A model generated the notes under the pieces. It saw only the letters and a program-made list of their open reading frames with translations, was not told the origin of the DNA and made no database searches. The position numbers and the translations under genes were made by a program. From the NCBI RefSeq assembly GCF_000687475.1, contig NC_057320.1:2108001-2172000 (forward strand): a DNA stretch of 64,000 bases, read 5' to 3'. Positions within the stretch are counted from its first letter, which is position 1; every line of letters starts with the position of its first letter. Shown in pieces: positions 45,691 to 58,379 of the stretch. The stretch is from Ustilaginoidea virens (taxonomy: Eukaryota; Ascomycota; Sordariomycetes; Hypocreales; Clavicipitaceae).

Positions 45691-48600
45691 ATTTTAGTCG
45701 ATAAAGGTCTTAAGGGCTTTATTAGGCGTTCCTTTAGTTATTATATCGGCGAGATTATTATTCCTATTAATCCAACGGATCTTATATATCTCCTAGCGCT
45801 TATATAACTATCGTAAGGCTATAATATCTATTATAAGCTTTTTCTCCTTAGTAGTGCCTAGCTTAATAAGGCATTTATACAATAAAAACGAATCCGTATA
45901 TACAACCGTAGGGATCTTCGGCAATCCCAGCCTATTAGTAATCATATTGAGGATTGTACTTATTGCGTATGCGATATCGACCCCTTGCACTATACTATAT
46001 AGCTCCGAAGCGAGTGCGCTATGCGTTACACGCTTACTTTTTATAGAGCTATAAGTGACGATATTACCGGTCAGCTAAAAGGCGTTATTTGCAGTATCTG
46101 CCTTATTCCCTAGCACAATCATATAACCAATCTAGGAGCTTAAATCTTTATTATTGGCAAAGGATCCGTCAATAAATACAAAGATCTTAACTGTATTAAG
46201 GGCCAAATTGATATACCGTAGGCTATAATCTTAGTTATCGAGCTGCTATTAAAGGCGCTTATTTAACCTCGCGATATCTTTAGGGTTAGGTTACTAATAT
46301 TATACTGTGATAGAAAGGTCAAAAGAGGCCTTAGGCTGGCAGACTATAGCCATATAAGCGCTATAAGCGCATTACTCGATATAATTATACTAGGCTATAA
46401 GCGCATTTTTGTCGATAGTTATAATCTTCTTATTTTACCCTTTCCAGTATAGGGTTATACTATTATTATTAGCCGTTAGAATATATCCATTAAATATTAA
46501 AGACATAATTAGCGATAGCCTTATCTTAGGCTTGGCGTTAAAGCCTGCTTTAGTAAGCTCCAATTCTTCCTATTAGAAGAAGACATCGTTACTTAGGCTA
46601 AAGGTATTATTAGTCTATATACCCACAATGCCGAAGCATATAGCATCGCTAGTATTATTAGATATTAATAAATAGGGGTTATAGGTTGAAGTGGTTATAC
46701 CTAACTTCTCACGATAGTGCCAGAAGTATATCGCCTACTAGTGGGTGCCTGCTTTAGCTATTCCGTATAGTGGCTTTACTACTTCTATAATCGTATTATT
46801 AGGATATTAATGCGCTATCTGCTTAGGTAGCTTAGCGATAATTAATCTATTAAGGGTAGTAGATAACTATACGTAAGCCTATATAATATTATATATCTAG
46901 AGGAATAAGCCGTAAGAGCGTTATAGTAATAGGGCCAATGATATAAGTAACCATTAATTAGCCTATTGGATTATAGGGGACTAAGTCAATATCAATTGCT
47001 TTTTATCATCACTATAACCTTGTATTATAAGCCTAGATTTCTCGTATGGGGCATCCATGCTTTTGCCTTTAATTTTCTATACTATACATAAGTTAAATAA
47101 GCATTGGGCTCTATATTGACCGATATTAAAGGTGACGAATCTAAATATATTACAGGCTTATAGTGCTTCTATCTCTATATAGTCAGACTGCTTAAAAGGG
47201 GGTCTTAAGGTTATAATCTTCCCTTCCTAGCATAATTAACTAGTAAACTATAGGTCGGCTTACTTTTTCGCGGTTAGGAAAGAGACATTAATAATAGTAT
47301 TAGAAGCTATAGCATTAATAAGAGCTTCTTCTTAGTCCTTATTAATTATAATATCAGATACTACCCTTACTGGTGATAATGATAGTTGCCTAGCTTAATC
47401 AGACCTAGTAGCTAGCAATAGATATGTCGCAGCTGCAGGTATTAATAATATCGCAATTATAGGTATCGTCGATAATATCTCGGCTATAGGTATTATCGCG
47501 GCTGGAGGTGCGGCTATAGCCGGTATCTTAATTTCTATCCGGCCGGGGCAGGCTAGGCCTTTAGTATAAACGATATCTTTAGTATTATTAAAGTCATAGT
47601 TATATAGCTTAACGACTATTGACCGGAACTTAACCAGGCTATATGGCATCTATATAATATAGGTCTTACTATCGAGACTAATTAGCTAATACGGCCCGTA
47701 CTATCTACCCTTTTCTCTCTATACTTATATATCTAACTATAGGGGCAGTCGGTAGATAGGCTGCATATCTAGGCCATTCTATTAGGCGAGGGTATTATAA
47801 ACATATCGCTTAGTGAGGCATTTCCTAGCTTTATTAGTGGCCTTTCGTAATATTAAGGCGCATTATAATACTAATAAGCTAAAGGGTAAGTTATCTATAA
47901 GTCAGGGATACACTCCAAAGACTAGTAATATAGGTACTAGGCCGTTAGGCCCAGTAGAATCATTAATGGCTTTAATAGCTAGCTATAGTTTCTATTCCCT
48001 TATTAGTAGGTTACCTACTTCGTTATTAACGATAGTATAAGCTTTGCGTAATAGGGCGTAATATCTCTCGACTTTGCTAATACTATTATAGGCTTCTATA
48101 GGAATCTCATCTATATTAATAGATAAAAGCCGGGCATTATAATGGAATTCGGTAGAGGCAAAGTTAGGTCCGGCATTATAAACTATCCAATCCGGCAGGC
48201 TAAGGTAGGTATCGATCTAGTATTCCTTAAGGGCATTCTAAATATTTCGGGCCTTCTATCTCTATAGGTTAAAGAACCTAGCTGCCTAAAAGCTTATTAC
48301 GGTATCTATAATATATAATACCAGCCGATTATTAATATAAAGGATATCTATGATTATCTTATAGTTAAATTAGTAGTTATCCTTTAGAATGAACTTAAAT
48401 CGGTTGGGTGCCTTTGCATTTATTTAGTATTAATAGCATATATAGGTAATACTCTCGATAATATTACGGTCAATATTATTATAACCAGCCCGTTAAAGCA
48501 ATTTAGAGAGCCTATTAATAGAGGGGTGCCCGAATCGACGATATAGCTAATAGATTTCCTATAACGATAAATAGAAGGCTATAGTATCTATAGCATTAAG

Positions 48601-49687
48601 ATTCCACTATAGATATCCCTATTTCCTAATAATTAGGACCTTAATATTCTCTTAGATTAATAGGTTATCGATATTATCTAACTTTACGCCTATCCTATCT
48701 ATATCTGTAATAGAATAGAGAAAGGGGATACCGCTATTAAGAATATAAAAAGGGATATTTAGTATACTAGAGGATATAGTAAAGCCTGCCCTAAAATTCA
48801 CCATATGCTTCTTATTAGTTATCTCGATAGTTAGGGTCTTTATCAATCGCATTAGGGCCTTTATTTAACCTAAGCCTACTATTAATAGGCCGGAGGCGCC
48901 GGTATCTAGAAGGATTCTACAGAAGGTATAGTCACTATAGCGTTCTTCTTTTAGAAAGGCAGAATTACAGTCTAATACTAAGGGCATTCGGAAGGGGTTA
49001 ATTTAAAGGAAGGCATATTAACACGATTCATCCTATAGGGTTTATAATATTTCGATAGACGAAGAAGGTAACGGTTCTACTTACTTAGGGGCTAGGAAGT
49101 ACTAAGTGGCTATAATTTATAGTATAATAGCATTCTCTACATCCTATTATGTATCCCCTGCCATTATAACTTTAATATCTTTAATAATATTATTAAAATC
49201 GGCATTATTAAGGTGGCCTTAGTCGGCAGTCCCTTTATATTCCTATAGGAAAATATAGAATTTCTTATTATTAGGGGCGGTCTAATTAGAACAGTTCTTT
49301 AGCTATCGTACTTTTAATTCTTATTGCTCTTTATTAGTATAATTAGATAACTAATATCCTAATTTATTATAAATAAAGCAACATCTTTAATGGGGCCTAG
49401 CTAAAAGGGTATAATTCTATTATTAATACTATTAATATAAGCTAAATCGGCATTAAGGGGATCCGGATTGTTAGGGGTGTTAATACCAGCTATTAGATTA
49501 ACCATATCTACAATCTATAAATAACGCTATATTATCATCAATATCTTTAATATCTTAATGTTATTAAGGCTATTATTAAAGGAAATAATGCTGTTAAGTC
49601 GTATAGATAGTCTTATAGATAGAAAGGGATCGCTATAGGTTAGCAGCGAGGCCTTTAAATATAGGGGCATATCAATATAGCGCCTGG
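45691..49687 (-). pseudogene. B5 polyprotein: RNase H, reverse transcriptase, integrase, protease and part of gag
   Basis: Minus frame resuming after the second ATTTT. RNase H spans 45700-46230 (piece 45808-45990 open). In the reverse transcriptase active site both Asp codons read Asn (AAT AAT, 46611-46606) and the preceding Gln is a stop. The Pro/Ala-rich linker lies near 47400-47650, the integrase about 47900-48500, and the protease-like block 48600-48860 (piece 48652-48852). Gag runs to 49687, where D cuts it; roughly the first 590 codons are missing. Heavier damage than B1 and B2, as expected for the outer element. Collinear with B1 throughout. Confidence 0.85.
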
Positions 49688-50317
49688 TGTGAAGGACTGG
49701 CCCTAGGGCGGCTGCGAATAGGCGTTAATAATATATATTAAATAGACTAAAGAGGAAGGAAAAGGATCCAAATAGGGACCTTCTATCTAGTCTATTTATA
49801 TCCCGATTATAATATGTATCGGAGTCCTAGTATAGTCCCGTAACTCCGTCTATTGCCCTTCTTATGCTAGACGCAGGCGCAGCCCGTATCCTAGCCATAT
49901 TATAGCGCGGGCATAGCCCGAGCCCATAATATACCCCCCTCCTCCTCCTTAGAGGCAGAAGAATAAACTATCTAATATCATCCCCTATATATATCGCCCC
50001 CTAATTAAAACCTCTTATAGCCCTCGAAAATAACCTCAATTAGATATATAGGATAACAATCGGGCGTATAGATATACCAATATATAACCGATATAAATAT
50101 AGCGGGGGCTAGAGTCGGTATGCTTTAGGCAAATATAATAGAATCTTATCGAAGCCGGTCGTAATACTATTAGCTAGAAGGAGCCGTATCGTAGCTATCA
50201 CAAAGTAGAAAAATTTTATTGCTAGCTATCGGTTAGAAATCTATTTATACTAAGGCTTCTTCTTTTATCTACTTCTCTTTTATACTTCTTTCTCCCTCTC
50301 TTTATCCCTATGCCTAC
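49688..50317 (+). mobile_element. D: unclassified LTR-like fragment starting TGTGAAGG
   Basis: B5 gag stops after CCTGG (49683-49687) and a sequence unlike any other here begins TGTGAAGGACTGG. It has an inverted pair around TAGACTAAAGAGG / CTAGTCTA (49754-49800), a C-rich CCCCCCTCCTCCTCC tract (49935-49955) and a pyrimidine-rich end, and is cut by C3 at 50318. TG start and length suggest an LTR, orientation inferred. No coding seen and no second copy in the window. Confidence 0.45.
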
Positions 50318-51091
50318 TGTTAAAATCCTATAGTAGCCTACTAGGCTGCTGGCCTAATGCCCTACTGGCCTACTAACTTTCTGGCCCTTATACCGCCTCT
50401 TGGACTTATAGTAGTCTTACCTTAGGCCTTTGCCTTTTACCTTAAGGATTTTCAGTGGATTATTTACTGTATATCAAGTAAGGTAGGCCTTGTTAAAAAG
50501 GTGTGGCATTGCTAAATTAGCGTGGTGGCCTACTAGCGTGGTGGCGGCCTACTAGCGTGGTGGCTGCCTACTAGCGTGGTGGCTAGTCTACTAGTGTGGT
50601 GGTTAGTTACTAGCGTGGTGGTTAGTCACTAGCTTAGTAGCTAGTTACTAGCGTGGTGGTTGGTTACTAGTGCGGTGGTTAGGGTGGTTGGAAAGGCCGG
50701 ATATAGCGGGGTTGCTGACGTATCATATACGTGGCATAGCGAGCATTACGGGGAGCTTTCTTACTGGCTACCCTGGATGCCTGGGCCCACCCCTTCTTCG
50801 TGTATATATAGGATAGCTTTCCCCCTTCTTTCTAGATAGTAGAAGGGTAGCACAATCGAGTCTGTTAATGCACTATATGCCTCTTAACTTCTTACCTTCC
50901 CTGCGTTTTCTGGTTATCTTATATTTGCCTTGCCTTTACACTTGCCTTGCTTTATAGCACTTATATAGTCTTAGGACTTAGTGAAAAATCTAGTATTTAT
51001 ACTAAGATTAGTTTACAGGTCGCAGACAGTCTTGTGCCATCTAGCTAGCTAGTAAGGCTTTGCTTTTATAGTGACCTTGAGAATGGTAATA
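50318..51091 (+). repeat. C3 5' LTR (774 bp)
   Basis: TGTTAAAATCC...GGTAATA. Tandem GCGTGGTGGCTAGTCACTA-like units at 50516-50690. Confidence 0.9.
50800..50810 (+). promoter_or_regulatory. Possible TATA element of the C LTR
   Basis: GTGTATATATAGG is present in all C LTRs in element sense, downstream of the tandem block and about 280 bp before the LTR end, a plausible position for the element promoter. Function not tested; other TA-rich runs exist. Confidence 0.3.
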
Positions 51092-51106
51092 GGTTATAAG
51101 CCCGGG
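51092..51106 (+). other. C3 primer binding site
   Basis: GGTTATAAGCCCGGG directly after the LTR, initiator tRNA-Met half-molecule type. Confidence 0.67.
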
Positions 51107-51471
51107 TTTTTACTTTTTTGTTTTTACCCTATCTTTTTGTATTCACCCTTTGGTCTCTTTTGCTTATTAGTACTACTAATATAGCTATCCTTTGGTATCT
51201 TCGGCTTACCTTTATTAACTTTGGCTTACCTATTATTACCTTTGGCTTACCCTCTATTACCTACGGTATTACCCTGCGGCAATTAACGGCGTACCTAATG
51301 GCAACTTACGGCGTAACCTTACGGCACTTTTAGCGTAACCTTACGTTATTTTCGGCGTAACCTATGGCACCTACGGATCTTATAGTATAATATTTACTAT
51401 ACTCTACCACTATATAACACCCTTGCACCTAGTGCACGATACCTACTGTACTATACGGCACCTGTTATACT
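51107..51471 (+). repeat. C3 leader, first part
   Basis: Untranslated; direct repeats of GGCTTACCTATTATTACC type (51205-51265) and GTAACCTTACGGCAC type (51280-51365). The ORF 51118-51333 has a twin in C1 (2579-2773) but is repeat sequence without a protein family match that I recognise. Confidence 0.6.
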
Positions 51472-51801
51472 TGTCGGAATCGCTGTCGCAAGGTGCCCAA
51501 TTGGGCACATTGCGACGGATGTGCCGCGCACACCCGTTGCGCACGATGTGGCCACTTTTGCCCCTGTGCCCCTGAGCCCGGTAGGGCACGCGGGCAGCCC
51601 GGCCCGACCGCGCCGATGTACGTGACTACGGCACGCACAAAAAGGCCATATCGTGTAATTACTCTTTTGCTTCTTTTCTTTCCTCTTAGTTAGTTAGTTA
51701 TAATCAAAGAAGTAATCATACCTTTAACCGGTGACCTCACGGTACTTAATACTACGCGCGCGACCCTACGTATAACTAGGTACCCCAAGTTTATATCAAT
51801 A
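51472..51801 (+). repeat. B1 5' LTR (330 bp)
   Basis: TGTCGGAATCGC...TTTATATCAATA. ORF 51493-51693 is an LTR shadow seen in every B LTR. Confidence 0.95.
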
Positions 51802-52237
51802 CTAATTAGTGGTGATAACTACTACTCATAGGATAATTATATCCCGCAAAGAATGGTGCATCACAGATCAGTAAGATTACTCTTGAAGAGACGATTTCTA
51901 TTGCAAATCGTGCTAATTAGGAAGGCAGATAACCTATTCCGTTGAACGGTTACGCTGCCGACTAATTAGAAGGACGATATAGACCCCTTCCACCTTCGTC
52001 TATTACGAAAGAAGAAAATATACTAACTATCACGATCTTTAAAGATACCCTTAGTATCTAGGAGGCGGCTGACCTATTCCGTTGAATGGTTACCCTACTA
52101 ACTATAGGAAGCAATATAACTTATTCCGTTGAATGGTTATCTTGCTAACTAACCCCTTCTTTTCTTTCCTTTACCTTTGCCGGTAAAGGCCGATTTTACA
52201 CTCCTTGCAATATACCCCCCCCCCTTCTCTCAATACT
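51802..52237 (+). other. B1 leader
   Basis: Untranslated. CTAATTAGTGGTGATAACTA follows the LTR (primer-site position). Then three spaced TATTCCGTTGAACGGTTA-type motifs and a C-run (52217-52225) before the start. Confidence 0.65.
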
Positions 52238-55200
52238 ATAGTACGATCACGATTATTAATATTACAACCGGCACTGCCCGAAAGGTTATAGCGATTTGCC
52301 CCCTTACTCGATGACAATTGGGCTACTGCGATAGAGCTAATTACCCCTAATGCCACCACTATGGCATTATACAACCGCCTGGCCTTCTTGATCTATACCT
52401 ATGAGAAGGATTGTACTATTGACGACAACCTATAGGAACTATTCCACGAAGACTATAGTGAATGGGATGAATAACTATTCAACCGCATTAATCCCCTATT
52501 CCTACGCGAATTCTGCATATACCTATGGGATCACGGCGTATATATTGGAGTATTAGGCTCCATTATAATACCTACCTTGATGGAATGCCTTCAATAACAA
52601 TAGAACCCTAAATGGCCTTAAGAAGAGATCGACCGTCAATTAGGGCGTAAGATATTCCGGTTACGATTTAACCCTTATAGGGAAGCATTAGTACCTATCG
52701 GCAATTTCGACGAGGAAGTCATAGGCTTACGGAATTTATTATAAGCACCTACAACAGTTATAAGAATATCATTACGAAAGCCCTTATAAGCCTCAACAAT
52801 AAGGGACTTTACAATACTAAGGGTGGTACAATTATAGTCATAATAACCTATTATCCCCCCTTCTATATCGAAGAAGCCTTATGCCCCTATTGAAGAAGAA
52901 AGGGGCCGGTCCTAATAACTAAAAGGGAAGATGCCTATTTATAATAGGTCGCTATTCGAAATAAGGGAAAGCTCCCGCTAATAATAATATGCAACGGCCG
53001 ACGAAGACTATAGCCCAACCGACCAAATATTACACCCTAGGGGTTATACCCCTAGCCGGGCTAGCCGAGGCGGCTATTCTAATGCCCCTTAAGGTTATAG
53101 CATACCCAATAGAGCTCGGGTTATAGGCCCCGATAATATACTTCCTTCCATAGAGGACCCTAATAATACCCTCCAAGCTAATGCCGCCTATAATACCAGA
53201 TATCGGGCCTAAATGCCTTATCCGATAATGCCAAAAATAGGCACGGCATCTAGCCCTCCCCGTTAATATCGGCCTACTCAGGCCGATAAATAGACCGTCT
53301 TAATAGGAGGACCGGTAAACCTAGACCGACCTAAGTTATAGGATAACCCTGTAAGAAACCCCGCCAGCCTACCGCGAGGCAACCGATAAGCCGTTCTGGA
53401 ATACCCTCCGGAATACCCCTAAGAAGATTATACCCGGCAAAGGTTTAGCTAAGAAGATTATACCCGAACCGGGTATAATAATGTTTCGAAGAAGATATCT
53501 GACCTCTTACGCAGCTATCGTATAGAGGATAGATATAGCGGCAAAATGGATGACTTTATCGTACCAAAAGTCATCTCTTTTAAGAGTAAATATCGCCTGC
53601 TAGGATTACCTAATTATGCATTCGCTAGAGCTTTCTAAATTATATTAATCGGCGATACTAAGACCTATTACTTTAATAATATTGAACGCATTCGCGATAC
53701 CCTTACTTTTGACGATATAGTCCGCAAAGTTAAAAGCCATTTCGAAAATAAGAGTATAGAGCAATTCTATTTGCATTATTGGAATAGAATAACACTCTAA
53801 TCAACTATCGCGAAATATCCCGATAAGTTAAAGCTAGAATGCCTTAATATCCTATTAGAAGAACTTTAACGCCTATATCGTAGTCTTTTTCCCCCCTTTA
53901 CAGCTGATATAGAGCTTCACCGACAAGTCCTCAATACTGTAAGGATACCCCTAAGTGTAGCCAGGCGCTATATCGATATGCCCTTATATTCGAAGGCTTC
54001 GCCGCTAACCTATAGCGATCACTTTCTATCTACAAGACTACCCATATGACTCAATAGTATTATTTCCTTTAATAGCAGCCTTAACAATATTAATATATTG
54101 AAGATATTGATGATAATATGGCGTTATTTACAGATTGTAGATATAGTTAATCCTACAACCGGTATTAACGCCCCTAACGATATGGACCCCCTTAATGCTA
54201 CTTTAAATAGAATCGCACCTTTCTAAATAGGCCCCGTCAAAGAAGATGCTTCGTTTGTAATAAAACAGGATATTAATCATCCAACTATTCTACCAAAGAG
54301 TAATAAGAATTAAAAGACTGATAGATAAAGAACCGATCCCACTATACTGCCCCTAATGATAAGAAATTCTGTATTTTCTTATAGGAATACAAAAAGCCCG
54401 GCCCCTAAGGCCTCAAAGAAGAAGATATAGAGGCTGACCTTAACGATATTATCGGTAATATCGAAGTAATAATAGCAGGGGATATATAATAGGATGCAGA
54501 GAATGCTACCACACCGCAAATCATAGCCACTTAGTATTTCCAAGCCCCTATACAAGTAGAACCGTCATTATCTATTGAGATATTACAGGCCCTGCAAGAT
54601 AAATCATGCCGACACGCCTTCTTATAAGTTGACTACTTCCGAATGCCCTTACCGAACCGAAATTCTGCCTTTCTAAAAGAAGAATGCTATAATGATTATA
54701 CCTTCCGCGGAATCTTACCGGATATTAGCGCCTCCGGCCTATCAATAATAGGCCTAGGTTAAATAAAGGCCCTGATGCGATTGATAAAGACCCTAACCAT
54801 TAAGATAACTAATAAAAAGCATATAGTAAATTTTGGAGTAGGCTCTACTATATCTTCTAGTATACTGAATGTCCCGACAATATTTAGTAATATCCCCTTC
54901 TACGTTCTTAATAGTAGCACCCCTTTTCTCTATTCTATTATGGATATAGATAGGATAGGCATAAAGCTGGATAATATCGATAACCTGTTAATCCAAGGGA
55001 ATATTAAGGTCCTAATTATTAGGAAATAGGGACATCCATAGTGGACTCTTAATACTATAGATACTGCAGCCTTTCATCTATTATTATAGGAAATCTATTA
55101 GCTACATCGTCGATTCGGGCACCCCTCTATTAATAGGCTTACCAAATTGCTTCAACGGGCTGGTTATAATAATATTGACCGTAATATCATCGAAAGTATT

Positions 55201-58089
55201 ACCTATATATGCTATTAATGCTAAATGAACGCAAAGGCACCCAGCCGATTCAAATTTACACTTAAGGATGACGATACTAGCCAGTTTAACTACAAAATTA
55301 TTATCGATATCCTTTATATTGATAATCGGCCGGTATTATATATTGTGGATGCCGCGACAAGCTTCTAGGCAGCTAGATTTCTTGATCTATAAAGACAGAA
55401 GGCCTGTAATATTTGGAATGCCCTTAAGGAATGCTAGATAGATACGTATTTTAGCCTGCCGGATTAGATTATTTACGACGCTAGCCCTAATTTCGCCTCC
55501 GCTAAATTCTATTATAATGCCTGGCTTCTATCTATTAATATAGATGAAATTCCTATAGAAGCCTATAATAGTATTGGCAAGGTCGAAAGATATTACGCCC
55601 TATTACGCCGAGCCTATACTATTATTAACAACGAAATAGGCGACCTAATAATAAAGGAATAGAAATTATAGCTTACTATAAAGGCTATTAACGATTCCGC
55701 TGGACCTAACGGTCTAATGCCTACGTTATTAGTCTTTAGGGCATATCCTCGACTCACAGATAATTCACCCCCTAGCTTATTAGTATTATAACGCGCTTTA
55801 ACGTTACGAAGGGCTACTGATAAAGCTAGGAAATGCCTCGCTAAGCGACAAGTTTACGATGCCCTCGCCTAATGGAATGGCCCGGATACGCGGCCTATCT
55901 ACTAACTACCCCTATAATCCGACGTATAAGTATGGCGAGAGAAAGGTGGATGGCATAGGCTATACCGGCTAATTAGCCTCAAAGGTGAGACCTATATCGT
56001 GCAGATGCCATATGGCCCTATTAAATTCCGGTCAATGGTCGTTAAGCCTTATAACTATAACCTTGATAATCCTGCTGCCGACGATGCTGAAGATATTATC
56101 TATGCCGAAGGCCCGGCCCGCCCCGGCCGGCTAGAAGTCAGGATACCAGCTCCGGCTACAGCCATACCTCCAGCCGCGATAATACCTACAGCCGAGACAT
56201 CATCGACACCTGCAACCGTAATATATCCGTCACCAGCAATTAGCTCTAATTAAGCCAGGCTATTATCACTATCACCAGTAAGGGTGGTATCCGATATCAT
56301 GATTAATAAGGACCAAGAAGAAGCTCTCGTTAATGCTATAGCTTCTAATACTATTATTGATATCTTTTTCCTGACCGCGAAAGAGTAAGCCGACCTACAG
56401 CTTGCTAGCTAATTACGCTAAGAAGGGAAGATTATAACCCCTAGAGCCCCTTTCGAACAGTCTGACTATATAGAGATAGAAGCATTATAGGCTTATAATG
56501 TATTCCGATTTGTTACCTTTAATATCGGTAAATATAGAGCCTAACGCCTTTTTAACTTATATATAGTACGAGAGATTAAGGGTAAAGGTATGGATATACC
56601 ATACGAGAAGTCTAGGCTTATAATATAAGGTTATAGTAATAACGAGAAGCAATTAATATTAACTTAGTCCCCCACAATCTAACGGGCTAGTTAACGGTTA
56701 CTTATATCATTAGCACCATTACTATAACGCTCTCACGGCTTATTTCTCTGGATACGTAATATCATATAGGCTTACGTATAGTTATCCACCACCCTTAATA
56801 GATCGATTATCGCTAAGCTACCTAAGTAGATAGCGCATTAATACCCCGATAATACGATTATAGAAGTGGTAAAGCCACTATACGGAATAGCTAAGGCAGG
56901 CACCTACTGGTGGGCGACGTACTTCCGGCACCATCGTGAGAAGTTGGGTATGACTACTTCAACCTATGACCCCTGTTTATTGATATCCGCCGCTAATAAC
57001 AATACTAATGTTCCTAACTATACTAGCGATACTGACTATACTGACATTCCTAACCGCACTGGCGATACCAACGATATTAGCATATGCTTCGGTATCGTAG
57101 GTATGCAGACTGACGATACCCTCAGATTAAGTGATAATGCCTTCTTCCAATTAGAGGAATTAAAGCTTACTAAAGCAGGCTTTAACGCTAAGCCTAAGAC
57201 GAGGCTATCGCTAACTATGCCCCTAATATTTAACGGGTATATACTGATAGCCACTACCGACGGCATAATAATATTATGCCAGAAAGGTCAAAGTAAGAAG
57301 ATCACGACTATCGATAAGAATACGCTTACGGCCTAGTGTAATTATATTAAATAACGCGCTCGTGGCGCTTATATAGCTACGGTCTATCAACCCGAAGCAT
57401 CTTTTAACCTATCTGTCGCAGCACAATACCAGCAACCTAACCCTGACGATATCGCAAGGTTGAATAAGCGCCTTTAATGGCAATGCGATAACCAGGATCG
57501 TAGCTTACGGTATATCAATCTGGCCCTTGCTATAGCCAAACTCTTTGTATTTATTGATGGATCCTTTGCTAACAATAAAGATTTAAGCTCCCAGATTGGC
57601 TATATTATTATGCTAGGGAACGAAGAGGATAACACCATAGATAATGCCTTCCTGCTGACCGGTAATATCGTTATTTATAGCTCTACAAAAAGTAAGCGTA
57701 TAACGCGCAACGCACTCGCTTCGGAGCTGTATAGTATGGTGCAAGGGGTCGATATCGTATATGCGATAGGCACAACCCTTAATATAATTACCAGTAGGCT
57801 GGGATTGCCGAAGATCCCTACGGTTGTATATACAGATTCGTTTTCGTTATACGAATGCCTTATTAAGCTAGGTACTACCAAGGAAAAGAGGCTTATAATA
57901 GATATTATGGCCCTGCGATAGTTATATAAGCGCCGGGAAATCTATAAAATTCGCTAGATCAATGGGAATAATAACCTCGCCGATGTAATAACTAAGGGAA
58001 CGCTAAATAAAGCCTTTAAGACCTTTATCGACCAAAATAGGGCTATTATATATGTGGAAGGATGGGTAAAGAGGCCGGTCAATATCTGA
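52238..58089 (+). pseudogene. B1 gag-pol polyprotein, copia order, broken
   Basis: Start inferred at ATA GTA (52238), the position of the ATG in B0. Gag in frame 2 has Ala-Leu-Tyr-Asn-Arg-Leu near 52365 and the capsid block 53570-53940. A single-base deletion near 53942 (AAGGATACC against AAGGGATACC in B3) moves the rest to frame 1. The zinc knuckle Cys-Phe-Val-Cys starts at about 54247. Next come the protease-like and pre-integrase block (54620-55030, longest open piece from Met 54775), HHCC (55100-55220), and the integrase core D,D,E (55270-55600, Val-Glu-Arg near 55587). Reverse transcriptase has Gly-Met-Gln-Thr-Asp-Asp with both Asp intact (57112-57117). RNase H follows: Asp-Gly-Ser near 57555, Ser-Glu-Leu-Tyr near 57725, Tyr-Thr-Asp-Ser near 57830. 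TGA at 58087. Stops are mainly TAG/TAA at Gln. Confidence 0.92.
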
Positions 58090-58379
58090 CTGCGTTTGGA
58101 AGGTATTGGTGATATTATGGGTGGCAAGTGTATGGATTTTCCTATGTTTAATGTTGTGTGCATTTGATACTTTTACTGCGTTTACTGCTGCCCCTTTTCT
58201 TGCCCCTTTATTTTGGCTGCGATATTCATACCGGCTGTACGGTATGATGCCGGCCGCGCGGCGCGATAGCGTTATCGGCGGCATAACTTGCCGAGACCGC
58301 GCCGCATTTTTCTTTCTATATATGCGCTTTATATCCTAGCGATTCCGATGTTTGCTTCTATAAAAAGAGAAGCTGCCAG
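58090..58379 (+). other. B1 3' untranslated region with LTR-boundary hairpin
   Basis: Conserved non-coding stretch. 58338-58348 (AGCGATTCCGA) pairs with 58382-58392 (TCGGAATCGCT) inside the LTR, with an inner pair GCTTCT/AGAAGC (58354-58359, 58368-58373) and a purine tract AAAAAGAGAAG (58362-58372), the likely polypurine tract. Confidence 0.7.

Noticed and set aside
50516..50690. Tandem block in the C LTR as a possible centromeric or telomeric satellite
   Set aside because: It is confined to C LTRs and follows their boundaries.
54060..54250. Programmed gag-pol frameshift in family B, because gag is in frame 2 and pol in frame 1 of B1
   Set aside because: B3 keeps one frame across the same stretch; B1 has lost one G near 53942, so it is a private deletion.
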